Source: Candidatus Thalassolituus haligoni (lineage in GTDB: Bacteria > Pseudomonadota > Gammaproteobacteria > Pseudomonadales > Oceanobacteraceae). From it: DNA of 64,000 nucleotides. This document shows, piece after piece, positions 20,501 through 30,733 of this stretch. The notes under the pieces were generated by a model. It was given only the letters and a program-made list of their open reading frames with translations. It did no database searches and was not told the origin of the DNA. Within the stretch, counting starts at the first letter, position 1. Each line of letters opens with the position of its first letter. The position numbers were made by a program, and so were the translations under genes. Where the stretch lies: contig NZ_CP139482.1 in NCBI RefSeq assembly GCF_041222825.1, positions 217,001-281,000 on the forward strand, given 5' to 3'.

Positions 20501-21950
20501 GGTTTCTGAGCCTGGTGTGGGCACCATCGCAGCCGGTGTGGCCAAGGCCTATGCCGACCTGATCACTATTTCCGGCTATGATGGTGGTACGGCGGCATCA
20601 CCGCTAACGTCCATCAAATACGCTGGTTCACCATGGGAACTGGGTCTGTCTGAAGCGCATCAGGCACTACGCTCCAACGACCTGCGTGGCAAGGTTCGGG
20701 TACAAACGGATGGGGGTTTGAAGTCCGGTCTGGATGTGGTCAAGGCTGCTATTCTGGGGGCGGAGTCATTTGGTTTCGGAACCCTGCCAATGGTTGCGGT
20801 CGGTTGTAAATATCTGCGTATATGTCACCTGAACAACTGTGCCACCGGTGTTGCTACCCAAAACGATGACCTGCGCGACAAGCACTATATCGGCACCGCC
20901 GAAATGGTGAAAAACTACTTCCGCTTCTTGGCAGAAGAAGTTCGCGGTCTGATGGCTCAGTTGGGTGTTCGTACTCTGGAAGAGCTGGTTGGTCGTACCG
21001 ACCTGCTGGATATGCTGGAAGGCAATACCGGTAAACAGCGTAATCTTGATCTGACACCGCTGCTGGTGAATGACCAGATTCCGGCCGATAAACCGCACAC
21101 TGTCGAAGTTGAACGTAATGCACCTTACGATGAAGGCCTGCTGGCTGAACGTATGGTTGAGGAAGTGCTGGCGGCGATTGAGGCTAAAACGGGTGGTCAG
21201 TATGCATTTACCATCACCAACTGTGACCGTTCCATTGGTGCGCGGTTATCCGGTGAGATCGCCAAGCGTTATGGCAATCAGGGAATGGCGGATAAACCGC
21301 TGCGCCTGAATCTGAAAGGCGTTGCCGGTCAATCCTTCGGTGTCTGGAATGCGGGTGGTCTGGACATGGTATTGGAAGGTGATGCCAACGACTACGTGGG
21401 CAAGGGCATGACCGGCGGCAAGCTGGTTATCTTTCCGCCACAAGGTTCTGAATTCAAAACCAATGATACGTCCATCGTCGGTAATACCTGCCTCTATGGT
21501 GCAACGGGTGGCAAACTGCTGGCTGCTGGCCGCGCTGGCGAACGTTTTGCTGTGCGTAACTCTGGTGCACATGCGGTCGTCGAAGGCGCTGGGGATCACT
21601 GTTGTGAATACATGACCGGCGGTATGGTGTGTGTGTTGGGTGAAACCGGCTACAACTTTGGTGCAGGTATGACCGGCGGTTTTGCCTATGTCCTGGATCG
21701 CAATAACAGTTTCGTTGACAAGTACAACCACGAGTTGGTGGATATTCACCGGATCGCCAACGAAGAAACCGAAGGACACCGTAACCACCTGCGCAGCGTC
21801 ATTCGTGAATTTGTTGCCGAGACAGGAAGCGCCTGGGGACAGGAAATCCTTGACGACTTCGATGGCTTTATTGGCCGTTTCTGGCTGGTTAAACCGAAGG
21901 CTGCTGATCTGCAACAGTTGCTGAAAAACACCCGCGCTCGTCCTGAGTAA
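17502..21950 (+). CDS. gltB: GltB, glutamate synthase large subunit (NADPH-GOGAT)
   Basis: Transfers the amide of glutamine to 2-oxoglutarate, giving two glutamates. The 1482-aa protein begins with a propeptide of about 14 residues before the Ntn nucleophile Cys15 (NCGFG). Next come the class II amidotransferase domain (about 15-425), a central domain, and the FMN synthase domain with a C-x5-C-x4-C iron-sulfur motif ([12 protein letters not shown]). The C-terminal GXGXG beta-helix closes it ([12 protein letters not shown]). gltD follows 50 nt later in the usual operon. Confidence 0.98.
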   Translation: MRTGLYTPGDYKDNCGFGLLAHLKGQPSHELLKTAIQSLTCMTHRGGIAADGKTGDGCGLLLQKPDSFLRAVAPEAGIDLPAQYAVGMLFVDLDDAVCAEQKAAVEKAISDQGLNVLGWRTVPTNNDCLGPMALDCLPRFEQIFVSADAELSDAELDVKLFYARRYAEKSLAQYPDFYIASLSSRVLSYKGLTMPVDLPNFYLDLGDKRLETAICVFHQRFSTNTMPRWQLAQPFRMLAHNGEINTIQGNRNWANARSSKFVSPLLPNLTDLSPVVNTTGSDSSSMDNMLELLTTGGMSLFRALRMMIPPAWQNVETMDADLRAFYEYNSMHMEPWDGPAGLVITDGRYAVCGLDRNGLRPSRWVITKNDFITVASEVGVHDYLPQDVVAKGRVGPGQILAIDTEQGKLLKTDDIDNALKSEYPYKKWLRENAIRIESELYLQKAGFDPIAGEALDCQQKLHLITNEERDQVLRPMGEEGQEATGSMGDDTPMAVLSLRVRHVADYFRQQFAQVTNPPIDPLREAIVMSLETCIGAEKNVFEQTADHANRIILTSPVLSPLKFIGLTNNTADAFRHTTLSMAFDPDIGLKQAVQNLILAAEQAIQDGNVILILSDRDVVRDQVLIPAVMATGAVHHHLVHKGLRTNGNIVVETGDARDPHHFAVLLGFGATAVYPWLAYTVLTDLHRSGELLGDPLKSQQNYRKAIRKGLMKVMSKMGISTVTSYRGSQLFEAIGLSREVVDLCFCGVTSRIGGATFVDFDEDLRLIAKHAWKARKKIDQGGLLKYVHGGEYHAYNPDVVKNIQEAVQQNSQAAYDRFAELVNTRPVATIRDLLGFRKDIQPVDISEVEPAEKLFARFDTAAMSLGALSPEAHEALAEAMNELGGRSNSGEGGEDPARYGTNKNSKIKQIASGRFGVTPAYLASAEVLQIKVAQGAKPGEGGQLPGGKVNDLIATLRYSVPGVTLISPPPHHDIYSIEDLAQLIFDLKQVNPKALVSVKLVSEPGVGTIAAGVAKAYADLITISGYDGGTAASPLTSIKYAGSPWELGLSEAHQALRSNDLRGKVRVQTDGGLKSGLDVVKAAILGAESFGFGTLPMVAVGCKYLRICHLNNCATGVATQNDDLRDKHYIGTAEMVKNYFRFLAEEVRGLMAQLGVRTLEELVGRTDLLDMLEGNTGKQRNLDLTPLLVNDQIPADKPHTVEVERNAPYDEGLLAERMVEEVLAAIEAKTGGQYAFTITNCDRSIGARLSGEIAKRYGNQGMADKPLRLNLKGVAGQSFGVWNAGGLDMVLEGDANDYVGKGMTGGKLVIFPPQGSEFKTNDTSIVGNTCLYGATGGKLLAAGRAGERFAVRNSGAHAVVEGAGDHCCEYMTGGMVCVLGETGYNFGAGMTGGFAYVLDRNNSFVDKYNHELVDIHRIANEETEGHRNHLRSVIREFVAETGSAWGQEILDDFDGFIGRFWLVKPKAADLQQLLKNTRARPE

Positions 21951-21967
21951 TTACGACGCGACAATAG

Positions 21968-23419
<1,452 letters not shown>

Positions 23420-23447
23420 TAAATACCATTTTTGTGACGGAAAGTAG

Positions 23448-23473
23448 AAAACGCGGCTCCGGCCGCGTTTTTT
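23448..23473 (+). terminator. Rho-independent terminator of gltBD
   Basis: AAAACGCGGC-TCCG-GCCGCGT followed by six Ts: a 7-bp GC-rich stem extended by A-T pairs, 28 nt after the gltD stop. Confidence 0.9.
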
Positions 23474-23555
23474 GTGAGTGGCCGTTGCTCATGCGTAAGT
23501 GGTATTCTCCCGAACCATAGAACTGTCAGGAACAATTCCAAGGGAGCTTGTCCGT

Positions 23556-26500
23556 ATGTTTAGTCGCGGTTTGTTAATCACCTTTTTACTGGCGCTGGGG
23601 TTGACGGCGTGTGGTGGAGGGGGAGACTCTGTCGTAGACACAACTACTACCGATACTACTACCGATACTACGACCGATACGGGTACTGACACTGGTACCG
23701 GCACCGATACAGGAAGTTCGGCACTATCGATTGCGCTGGGCAGTGGCACGGGTAGTGCGTTTACCTCGGGCAAACCGGGACTGAGCGTAGACCATGTGCT
23801 GATCGGTGGTATCGTCACTGTTACTGTGGACGCCGTTGACCAGAACGCTAGCAACACAGCTTTGACCGACAGCTATTTATATGTCTTCGGCTCTGATTGT
23901 GTTAGTGCGGGAACGGCTCATTTTACAACTCAGACCAGTTATGATTCCACTGGCCAGGTGAGTTCCAACTATGTGAATGATGGCTGCAGCGAAGACGACA
24001 CCATTCTTGTACAGCTATTTTCTGCCAGTGCCAATATCGCCAGTGACTCAGCGCTGGCAACCGCCTCCATTATTATTCCGGCCGTTATTCCGGCACTGGG
24101 TAATGGTAATGGTGTGGACTTCCGGGATGGTGTTCTTTCAGGTGATATCCAGCTGGTTGACGAGGCTGAAACGGTACTGACTGGCTCGATTGTTGATCCG
24201 TCTGACCTGAATGCACTGGTGACCTCCAGTGACTACGATGTCCTCTGGACGACCAGTTGTGGCAGTTTCAGTATTAGCGATCAGAACGTCACTACTGGCG
24301 AATTTTCTACCCGCTATGACGGTAACCTGACAAGCTGTCTTGGCGACAACACCATCACACTTGAGTTGGTTCTGGCAGATGAGCACAAGACGGTACTCGA
24401 TACTATCGTGACGACTGTGAATATAACGGTTACTTCTTCGGGGGGGGATGACATTCAGGAAGCATTGGGTGCTGGAAGCGGAGCTGACTTCGAAGAAGGC
24501 AGTCTGACCCTGTCTGCGGAGTCCGTGCTCGTCGGTGGTAGTATTACCGTAACGGCAGACGGCGTGGATAAAAACAATGCTAACAGCTCTTTAGCCGGCA
24601 GCTACCTGTATGAGTTTTCTGCCGGGTGTTCTAAAGCGGTTTTTTCAATTGACAGTACATACAGCACATCCAATTCGGTAACCAGTACCTACCGTAACAA
24701 AGGCTGTACCGGTACCGATACGATTACCGTCACCTTGCGTGATGTGGATAGTGGCACGGCACTGGCGACTGCTGGGATAACGATTGATACCGCTCTGCCG
24801 CTGGTAGGCTCTGGTAGTGGTGCTTCATTTATTGAGGGCGAGCTGGAGGGTGATCTGACTGTACTTGATGACGCCACCGACTTGTCAGTTAACCTGGTTA
24901 ATTCGCTCGATTCCAACTCGCTGGTTGCCAGTGAAGACTACATTGCCGAATGGTATAGCAGTTGTGACGATGGTGAGTTTACTATCCAGAAACAGGCCGT
25001 CTCCACTGGTGCCATTGCAACACGTTATGTGGCTGACTTTGCTTCTTGTCCCGGCGACAACCAGATTACCCTGCAAGTCTATGGCCGAGGTAGCACCAGC
25101 TGTACTCGCTCGGAGACATCCGGTTGTTATGCTAGCTTGACTGAAACAGTGTCTGTCGAATTAGGTGAAGATCCCAAGCTGGGTGTTGTGGTGACGGATG
25201 TTTTTTATTCCGAACTACTGGTTAATGGTGTACGTGAAAGTGAATATGGTGCTAGTCCGACTTCGTCTACCGTGGCCGACAGTTTGAAGTTGTCTGCGGG
25301 TGGTACCATGTTGATCAAGGCTAATATTGTTGATGGTAATGACAGTGACAACATTGTATCTGGTACCAGTTACGGGGTGACCATTAGCTCAAATTGCGTA
25401 GACGATGGCACCGCAGAGCTGGATGTGCTGGAGAAAATCACCACCGCAGGCGAGGTTCGTTTTACCTACACCGCTAATGGCTGTCTGGCGGATGAGTTCA
25501 GTGCCGATTTGTATTCCGTTGTTGATGGCGCGATAGCGAGCCGTATTAACGAGAATCCAATTACAGGCATTATCTTTATCCAGCCAACTGAAATTGGAGC
25601 CATCACTTATAGTGGTATCAGTGAACCCTATATCTCGCTGAAAAATATTGGTGATGCTGTCTTGCCGAAGCAGTCGACTGTGACCTTTACCGTGCTGGAT
25701 AAAACCGGTGAACCGGTTGCTGGCCAGGAAGTCAGTTTCAGCCTGAACAATGAGACCGGTGGCATTACACTGGGTAGCGGCACAACGACAGACCTGGATG
25801 TGTCTGATACTAACGGTGAAGTAACCGTGATTGTTAATGCGGGCACCAGCCATGCTGTTACCTCTATCCGGGCAACCACGGAAATGTCAGATGGTACTAG
25901 CATCAGCACCAATTCCCAGCCGATATCGATTACCACGGGAATTGCTGATCAGGACAGTTTTGAGGTTGTTACCAATATCAAGAATCCAAGAGCGTATGAC
26001 TGGAGTGGTACCGAAGTTGATGTGACCGTTTTTGCCTCCGATCAATATCAGAATCCGGTGGCTGATGGAACGGTTGTGAACTTTACGGCCGAGAGCGGAA
26101 CCATCGAACCCTATTGCGAAATGTCTGGCGGCAGCTGTTCTGTGACCTGGTATAGCAGTGGTACCCGTCCGGGAAATTTTGATGCCGCGCTGAAACGTGT
26201 GAATGAAATGGATCCCCAAAATGCAACCAAAACCGTGCTTGGGATGACAACGATTCTGGCATACACACTGGGAGAGGGTGGCTATACCGACAGTAATGGT
26301 AACGGTGTGTTTGATGCCATTTCTGGTTCCGTCGAGCCGTTTGTTGCGTTGCCGGAAGCGTTCCGTGACGATGACTTTGACGGTGTTCTGGATACTGACG
26401 CTGGAGCTCCGGTCGAATTTTTTGCCGATTTTGACTCGAACGAAAGCTATGACAGTGCTCCCTCGACCTATCAAGGCGTAGTGTGTGATGACACTGCTTT

Positions 26501-26924
26501 GGCATTGGGGCATTGCGCCAGTCTGACGCATGTTCGTAGTCAGACTCGTATTATCCAGAGTGATTCAAACATACAAATGTCGTTTTACGAGTCTGCAGAT
26601 GGTATCAACTTCACCCCGGCTGCTGGATTGACTCTGGGGACTAGCGGGTCATTTTATGTATTGCTGCAAGACGGCAATGATAATATGCCCGCCAATGGCA
26701 CGTCGTTGGCCGTGTCTGGTGACGGCTACAAGATTACCGGCAGCTCTGGAGCCGTGCCTGATGGGTCGCTGGGGTATCTGAGCGAACAGATCAGTGGTAA
26801 TACCGGTCTGCCAAGCTTCGGGTATCTGTATCAGGTGAGTTATGCTCTGGATGGCGTCGGGTTGAGTATTGAGCTGACGGCATCAGGCGACACGCTATCG
26901 TTATCGACGGTCTTGTACCCATAA
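23556..26924 (+). CDS. Large Ig-like multidomain lipoprotein
   Basis: A surface or periplasmic lipoprotein of 1122 aa. The ATG at 23556 is chosen because AAGGGAG lies upstream and a lipoprotein signal with lipobox LTAC (Cys19) follows at once; an in-frame upstream ATG would bury it. After a Thr/Asp repeat linker come five related modules of 113-126 residues starting near 62, 179, 302, 415 and 541. Most open with a G-rich ALGSGxGxxF motif, and each contains one Cys pair, probably a disulfide. Two Big_1/invasin-like Ig domains follow (about 698-800 and 807-900), then an Asp-rich segment with EF-hand-like loops (DSNGNGVFD, DDDFDGVLD) and a unique C-terminal domain. Function unknown; adhesion or matrix binding is a guess from the architecture. 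It interrupts the gltD-hemE order known from Pseudomonas. Confidence 0.85.
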   Translation: MFSRGLLITFLLALGLTACGGGGDSVVDTTTTDTTTDTTTDTGTDTGTGTDTGSSALSIALGSGTGSAFTSGKPGLSVDHVLIGGIVTVTVDAVDQNASNTALTDSYLYVFGSDCVSAGTAHFTTQTSYDSTGQVSSNYVNDGCSEDDTILVQLFSASANIASDSALATASIIIPAVIPALGNGNGVDFRDGVLSGDIQLVDEAETVLTGSIVDPSDLNALVTSSDYDVLWTTSCGSFSISDQNVTTGEFSTRYDGNLTSCLGDNTITLELVLADEHKTVLDTIVTTVNITVTSSGGDDIQEALGAGSGADFEEGSLTLSAESVLVGGSITVTADGVDKNNANSSLAGSYLYEFSAGCSKAVFSIDSTYSTSNSVTSTYRNKGCTGTDTITVTLRDVDSGTALATAGITIDTALPLVGSGSGASFIEGELEGDLTVLDDATDLSVNLVNSLDSNSLVASEDYIAEWYSSCDDGEFTIQKQAVSTGAIATRYVADFASCPGDNQITLQVYGRGSTSCTRSETSGCYASLTETVSVELGEDPKLGVVVTDVFYSELLVNGVRESEYGASPTSSTVADSLKLSAGGTMLIKANIVDGNDSDNIVSGTSYGVTISSNCVDDGTAELDVLEKITTAGEVRFTYTANGCLADEFSADLYSVVDGAIASRINENPITGIIFIQPTEIGAITYSGISEPYISLKNIGDAVLPKQSTVTFTVLDKTGEPVAGQEVSFSLNNETGGITLGSGTTTDLDVSDTNGEVTVIVNAGTSHAVTSIRATTEMSDGTSISTNSQPISITTGIADQDSFEVVTNIKNPRAYDWSGTEVDVTVFASDQYQNPVADGTVVNFTAESGTIEPYCEMSGGSCSVTWYSSGTRPGNFDAALKRVNEMDPQNATKTVLGMTTILAYTLGEGGYTDSNGNGVFDAISGSVEPFVALPEAFRDDDFDGVLDTDAGAPVEFFADFDSNESYDSAPSTYQGVVCDDTALALGHCASLTHVRSQTRIIQSDSNIQMSFYESADGINFTPAAGLTLGTSGSFYVLLQDGNDNMPANGTSLAVSGDGYKITGSSGAVPDGSLGYLSEQISGNTGLPSFGYLYQVSYALDGVGLSIELTASGDTLSLSTVLYP
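23643..23714 (+). repeat. 12-bp tandem repeat coding a Thr/Asp linker
   Basis: Six 12-bp units of the type ACTACTACCGAT, the first two identical and later ones diverging, encode TTTD-like tetrapeptides just after the lipid-anchored Cys. Such in-frame repeats can change length by slippage without a frameshift, altering how far the domains stand off the membrane. Confidence 0.85.
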
Positions 26925-26934
26925 CCCCTGCCAA

Positions 26935-26958
26935 TGTGGCCTCTTGTCTGAGGCCACA
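26935..26958. terminator. Hairpin after the Ig-like lipoprotein
   Basis: TGTGGCCTC-TTGTCT-GAGGCCACA is a perfect 9-bp stem with a 6-nt loop, 10 nt after the stop codon. It probably ends the lipoprotein transcript, although no T-tract follows. Confidence 0.6.
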
Positions 26959-26988
26959 AATCAATAACCCTCGCGTCATTTTTGCTAT

Positions 26989-27021
26989 CATCCGTCGCCA
27001 GTACTTTTCTTGCGACGGATG
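26989..27021 (+). promoter_or_regulatory. Perfect hairpin covering the hemE ribosome-binding region
   Basis: CATCCGTCGC (26989-26998) and GCGACGGATG (27012-27021) are perfect 10-bp complements separated by 13 nt. The right arm ends 6 nt before the hemE ATG, so the stem would hide the position of the Shine-Dalgarno. It may be a translational control element or a DNA operator. Confidence 0.5.
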
Positions 27022-27027
27022 ATTTGC

Positions 27028-28092
27028 ATGTCCCCACTTAAAAACGACCGTTTTCTTAAAGCGCTGCTGCGCCAACCTGTTGATCGCACGCCTGTTTGGA
27101 TGATGCGTCAGGCCGGGCGCTATCTGCCTGAATATCGTGCCAGCCGGGGAGAAGCCGGCGACTTTATGTCGTTGTGCAAAAATCCCGAACTGGCGTGCGA
27201 GGTAACGATTCAGCCGCTGGAGCGGTTCCCGCTGGATGCCGCTATCTTGTTCTCCGATATTCTGACCATCCCTGATGCTATGGGGCTTGGCTTGTACTTC
27301 GAGACCGGTGAAGGCCCACGCTTTAACAAGATCATCCGTACCGAAGCCGATGTTCAGAGCCTGAAGGTAGTGAATACCGAGTCGGATCTGGATTACGTCT
27401 TGAAGGCCGTGAGTACGATTCGCTCCGAACTGAATGGCCGGGTGCCGCTGATCGGATTCTCTGGCAGCCCCTGGACGCTGGCGACCTATATGGTAGAAGG
27501 CGGCTCCTCCAAGGATTTTCGTCATGTGAAAGCGATGATGTACGACACGCCGGAGGTCATGCACCAGCTGCTGGATGTTCTGGCCAAGTCGGTGATCGAT
27601 TATCTTAATGCCCAGATTCGGGCGGGTGCCCAGGCGGTACAGATTTTTGATACCTGGGGGGGCAGTCTGAGTGATGTGGCTTATCAGGAATTTTCGCTGC
27701 GCTATATGCGCCAGATTGTGGAAGGGCTGACCCGTGTGTATGACGGTCAGCAGATTCCGGTGATCCTGTTCACCAAGGGAGGTGGTCAGTGGCTGGAGTC
27801 GATGGCAGATACCGGCGCGGATGCGCTAGGACTGGACTGGACGACAGATATAGGCCAAGCCCGTCGTCGTGTCGGCGATAAAGTATCCTTGCAAGGTAAT
27901 ATGGATCCGTCGGTGTTATACGCTTCCCCGGCGACGATTCGTACTGAGGTCAAACGTATCCTGGACAGCTATGGTTATGGCACCGGCCATGTGTTTAACC
28001 TTGGCCACGGTATTCACCAGTTTGTCGATCCTGAACGAGCCAAAGCTTTTGTTGAAGCGGTGGTTGAGCTGAGTCCGGGCTATCACGGTTAA
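27028..28092 (+). CDS. hemE: HemE, uroporphyrinogen decarboxylase
   Basis: Decarboxylates the four acetate side chains of uroporphyrinogen III to give coproporphyrinogen III in heme synthesis. The ATG at 27028 gives 354 aa starting [17 protein letters not shown], which aligns with E. coli HemE; an upstream in-frame TTG at 27010 adds six residues and sits inside the hairpin. Family motifs are present: [16 protein letters not shown], the catalytic Asp in [19 protein letters not shown], and [17 protein letters not shown]. The 3' end converges on radA. Confidence 0.97.
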   Translation: MSPLKNDRFLKALLRQPVDRTPVWMMRQAGRYLPEYRASRGEAGDFMSLCKNPELACEVTIQPLERFPLDAAILFSDILTIPDAMGLGLYFETGEGPRFNKIIRTEADVQSLKVVNTESDLDYVLKAVSTIRSELNGRVPLIGFSGSPWTLATYMVEGGSSKDFRHVKAMMYDTPEVMHQLLDVLAKSVIDYLNAQIRAGAQAVQIFDTWGGSLSDVAYQEFSLRYMRQIVEGLTRVYDGQQIPVILFTKGGGQWLESMADTGADALGLDWTTDIGQARRRVGDKVSLQGNMDPSVLYASPATIRTEVKRILDSYGYGTGHVFNLGHGIHQFVDPERAKAFVEAVVELSPGYHG

Positions 28093-28105
28093 CGGTTAGA
28101 GGGCG

Positions 28106-28137
28106 CGCCACGGACGGAGCAATGCCTGTCCGTGGCG
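28106..28137. terminator. Hairpin between convergent hemE and radA
   Basis: CGCCACGGAC (28106-28115) and GTCCGTGGCG (28128-28137) form a perfect 10-bp stem with a 12-nt loop in the 77-bp gap between two converging genes. It probably acts on both strands, although no T-tract is present. Confidence 0.6.
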
Positions 28138-28169
28138 GTCATTCAACGCCGTCTAACGGGCGGTCAGAT

Positions 28170-29540
28170 CTAGATATGTTCCAGCGCTTGTTGCAGGCGT
28201 TCAACGCCAATCACGGTCATGCCATCCGGCATGACTTTAGGCATATTGGCTTTGGGTACAATCGCGCGCTTGAAGCCATGTTTGGCCGCTTCTCGAATAC
28301 GTTCTTGTCCTGAAGGCACAGGGCGAATTTCACCCGACAACCCTACCTCTCCAAACACAATCATATCCTGTGGTAATGGCGTGTTTCTGAAGCTCGACAA
28401 GGCCGCGAGCAAGAGCGCCAGATCCGCGCTGGTCTCGGTGACCCGTACACCGCCGACTACGTTGATGTACACATCCTGATCACCGAGATGAATACCACCA
28501 TGACGGTGCAGTGCCGCCAGGAGCAGGTTTAGCCGGTTCTGGTCGAGGCCAACCGCGACTCGTTTGGGCTGGCCAAAATGACTGTCATCCACCAGTGCCT
28601 GGATCTCGATCAGCAGCGGTCGGGTGCCTTCCCAGATGACCATCACCGCGCTGCCGGGTGAGGGTTCGTCACTGCGGCTGAGGAAAATGGAACTGGGGTT
28701 TTTGACTTCTTTCAGGCCGCTATCCAGCATGGCAAACACGCCCAGCTCGTTAATAGCGCCAAAACGGTTCTTGATGCCCCTGAGGGTGCGGTAGCGGCTG
28801 TCGTTGGAGCCTTCCAGCATGATGGAGCAGTCGATCATATGTTCGAGTACCTTTGGCCCGGCCAGAGTACCGTCCTTGGTGACGTGCCCAACCAGCAATA
28901 GCACGGTGTTGGTCTGTTTGGCGAAGCGGGTCAGCATGGCGGCACTTTCACGTACCTGGGAGACGCTGCCGGGGGCGGAGTCCACCCCTTCGACATGCAT
29001 GACCTGGATTGAGTCGATCACTACCACGCGGGGCTGATGCTGTTGCAGGGTCTGAATCAGCTGTTCGACGCTGGTTTCACTGAGCATGTTGAGCTGATCC
29101 ATCGGTAGTCCCAGACGTCGTGCGCGCATCGCGACCTGCTGCAAGCTCTCTTCCCCGGTCACATACAAGGCGGGCATCTGGCGGGCGAGGGAACACAGGG
29201 TTTGCAGTAGCAGGGTGGATTTGCCAGCACCCGGATGACCGCCAATCAGAATCGCGGAACCCGGCACCAGTCCGCCGCCGAGCACCCGGTCAAATTCCTG
29301 CATGCCGGAGCTGAATCTGGGGACTTCATCGAGATTGACCTGATCCAGGCGCTGGATGCCGGTTTGTCCGGCCGCGCCGGTGTAACCACCCAGTGCGGCA
29401 TTCCGTGCCGGGGTTTTGGCCGCTGCGACGACAAATTCCTGCAGGGTATTCCAGGCACCGCAGCCGGTGCATTGCCCTTGCCATTTTGAGTGGTCGGTAC
29501 CGCAGTCGGCACAGACATAAGCGATTTTCTTTTTGGCCAT
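28170..29540 (-). CDS. radA: RadA, DNA repair ATPase / branch-migration helicase
   Basis: RecA-like ATPase that promotes branch migration and processing of recombination intermediates. The 456-aa protein has an N-terminal C4 zinc finger (CADCG...CTGCGAW, about 10-27), a RecA-type core with Walker A GGHPGAGKSTLL (about 98-109), the RadA-specific KNRFG motif, and a C-terminal Lon-protease-like domain (about 275-456). The ATG is supported by the standard MAKKK start. A GAACAATG/CATTGTTC inverted repeat lies about 30-60 nt upstream of it. Confidence 0.97.
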   Translation of the reverse strand: MAKKKIAYVCADCGTDHSKWQGQCTGCGAWNTLQEFVVAAAKTPARNAALGGYTGAAGQTGIQRLDQVNLDEVPRFSSGMQEFDRVLGGGLVPGSAILIGGHPGAGKSTLLLQTLCSLARQMPALYVTGEESLQQVAMRARRLGLPMDQLNMLSETSVEQLIQTLQQHQPRVVVIDSIQVMHVEGVDSAPGSVSQVRESAAMLTRFAKQTNTVLLLVGHVTKDGTLAGPKVLEHMIDCSIMLEGSNDSRYRTLRGIKNRFGAINELGVFAMLDSGLKEVKNPSSIFLSRSDEPSPGSAVMVIWEGTRPLLIEIQALVDDSHFGQPKRVAVGLDQNRLNLLLAALHRHGGIHLGDQDVYINVVGGVRVTETSADLALLLAALSSFRNTPLPQDMIVFGEVGLSGEIRPVPSGQERIREAAKHGFKRAIVPKANMPKVMPDGMTVIGVERLQQALEHI

Positions 29541-29571
29541 GAGTTCGGTGTCGGATCTGGTGGACAGTTAG

Positions 29572-29598
29572 GAACAATGTTGAAGGATACCATTGTTC
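29572..29598. promoter_or_regulatory. Inverted repeat upstream of radA
   Basis: GAACAATG (29572-29579) and CATTGTTC (29591-29598) are perfect 8-bp complements around 11 nt, within the 186-bp region between the divergent radA and membrane-protein genes. It could be an operator or a leader hairpin of radA. It does not match the canonical LexA CTGT-N8-ACAG box. Confidence 0.35.
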
Positions 29599-29726
29599 GG
29601 TAACAACCTTGGTGTGTCTGCTAATAAGAGGCTTGCGGCGATTTTGTGGGGTGCTGTTTTTACCGAAGTAATTCGCCGATCGGCACGGCATAATGGCGGG
29701 CCGTTTATTCTTCAGTCGGAGTTTCC

Positions 29727-30395
29727 ATGTCGTTCGGTCAAAGCATTGCCCTGATGAGTTTTTTACTGTCGATGGGTACGATTGCGGTTACCTATGGTGT
29801 CGCTATCAGCCAGGGTACTGCAGAGATATGCAATCCGTTTCTGGATGGCTGTACCGACATCACCCATACCGGCATGAAAGGCGATGCCGGGTTTATTTTC
29901 CGTGGCGGTATGGTGGCGGCGTGTGTGTATTTTGTGATCTGGTGGCAGCTGATGAATGCCTGGCTCAAGTCGGTTTCCGGGCCAGTCAGTCGAGGACTGA
30001 TGCAGTTTTTCGGAGTGCTGGCCGCGCTGGGGTTGCTGGCTGGGACGGCGGTGTTACTGCCGGAAAAAACTGCGACTCATTGGGGAGTGCATGTACGCGG
30101 AGCCAATCTGTTTTTTCAGGGCATGCTGGTAGCGCTGAGTATTAATTATGTGTTGGTCTGGCGTGGCCGCAAGGCTGGGTTGGTGGTGCCATCGTTCTGG
30201 TTAAAAACGGTGTTGATGGCGTTACTGTGGTTGCAGTTTATTGTTTTTGCCGGAGTCACGATTGGGGCCGATATGAGTCATGGTAAACGGATTATCGAAT
30301 GGTGGGCTACCTTGTTTATCGGCGTGTATTTTCTCAGTAGCTGGTGGGACTGGTCGTCTTTGCGGCTAAACGTGTCGGAAGCAGCCAAGCCTTGA
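29727..30395 (+). CDS. Integral membrane protein, function unknown
   Basis: A 222-aa protein with six likely membrane helices (about 5-28, 58-80, 90-112, 125-145, 160-182, 190-208). A Cys pair in the first periplasmic loop (CNPFLDGC) and the following THTG...FRGGMV segment loosely recall Frag1/DRAM-type membrane proteins, but I do not assign it firmly. A GGAG ribosome-binding site lies 5 nt before the ATG. A membrane-protein gene beside radA is also found in Pseudomonas, so it is probably not recently acquired. A MITE-like element starts 15 nt downstream. Confidence 0.7.
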   Translation: MSFGQSIALMSFLLSMGTIAVTYGVAISQGTAEICNPFLDGCTDITHTGMKGDAGFIFRGGMVAACVYFVIWWQLMNAWLKSVSGPVSRGLMQFFGVLAALGLLAGTAVLLPEKTATHWGVHVRGANLFFQGMLVALSINYVLVWRGRKAGLVVPSFWLKTVLMALLWLQFIVFAGVTIGADMSHGKRIIEWWATLFIGVYFLSSWWDWSSLRLNVSEAAKP

Positions 30396-30409
30396 TGTGC
30401 CATGGTTAT

Positions 30410-30693
30410 TAGGGGGCGTTCTCAATTGCTCAATCGGAGCTGCTGAGAGCCCGTTGGCTTCAGAACAAGGCATGAGGAGTGCCTCCTGTGTTTAATAAAC
30501 AGGGCGAGCTCAATAAGCGACGAATAATACCGTTCTGGAGCCAACTGGCATCAGCCCGAAGGGTTATGGTTAAAAATCCATCATGCAGTGTTGTTGAACT
30601 TGAAAAGGGCCCACCATTCTCTGCGTTCAACGCCTTGCCTGATGGATTTTTTCTCCATAACAGGACGCGTTAACTAATTGAGAATACCCCCTA
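30410..30693. mobile_element. MITE-like non-autonomous element (284 bp incl. flanking TA)
   Basis: The ends are inverted repeats: TAGGGGGCGTTCTCAATT (30410-30427) against AATTGAGAATACCCCCTA (30676-30693), 16 of 18 matching. TA at both outer edges fits a TA target-site duplication of the kind made by IS630/Tc1-like transposases. The interior encodes no plausible transposase but holds nested inverted repeats: GTTATGG...ATCCATCA (30563-30583) with its complement (30640-30661), and GTTGAAC (30594-30600) with GTTCAAC (30625-30631). It fills the 338-bp gap between a membrane-protein gene and rsmE, disrupting neither. Parent transposon family not identified. Confidence 0.72.
30563..30661. repeat. 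Nested inverted repeats inside the MITE-like element
   Basis: An outer pair of 21-22 bp with two or three mismatches encloses an inner 7-bp pair. Together they could form a long cruciform, or a stable hairpin in a read-through RNA. Confidence 0.65.
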
Positions 30694-30733
30694 GTGACGC
30701 GGCTCAACCCAGGTGATCTGTTCCGGTAATCTG

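Noticed and set aside
29572..29598. LexA box upstream of radA
   Set aside because: The inverted repeat is GAACAATG/CATTGTTC and does not match CTGT-N8-ACAG; kept only as an unassigned inverted repeat.
30479..30673. 64-codon reading frame inside the MITE-like element
   Set aside because: It has no ribosome-binding site or recognizable domain and is overlaid by the internal inverted repeats.
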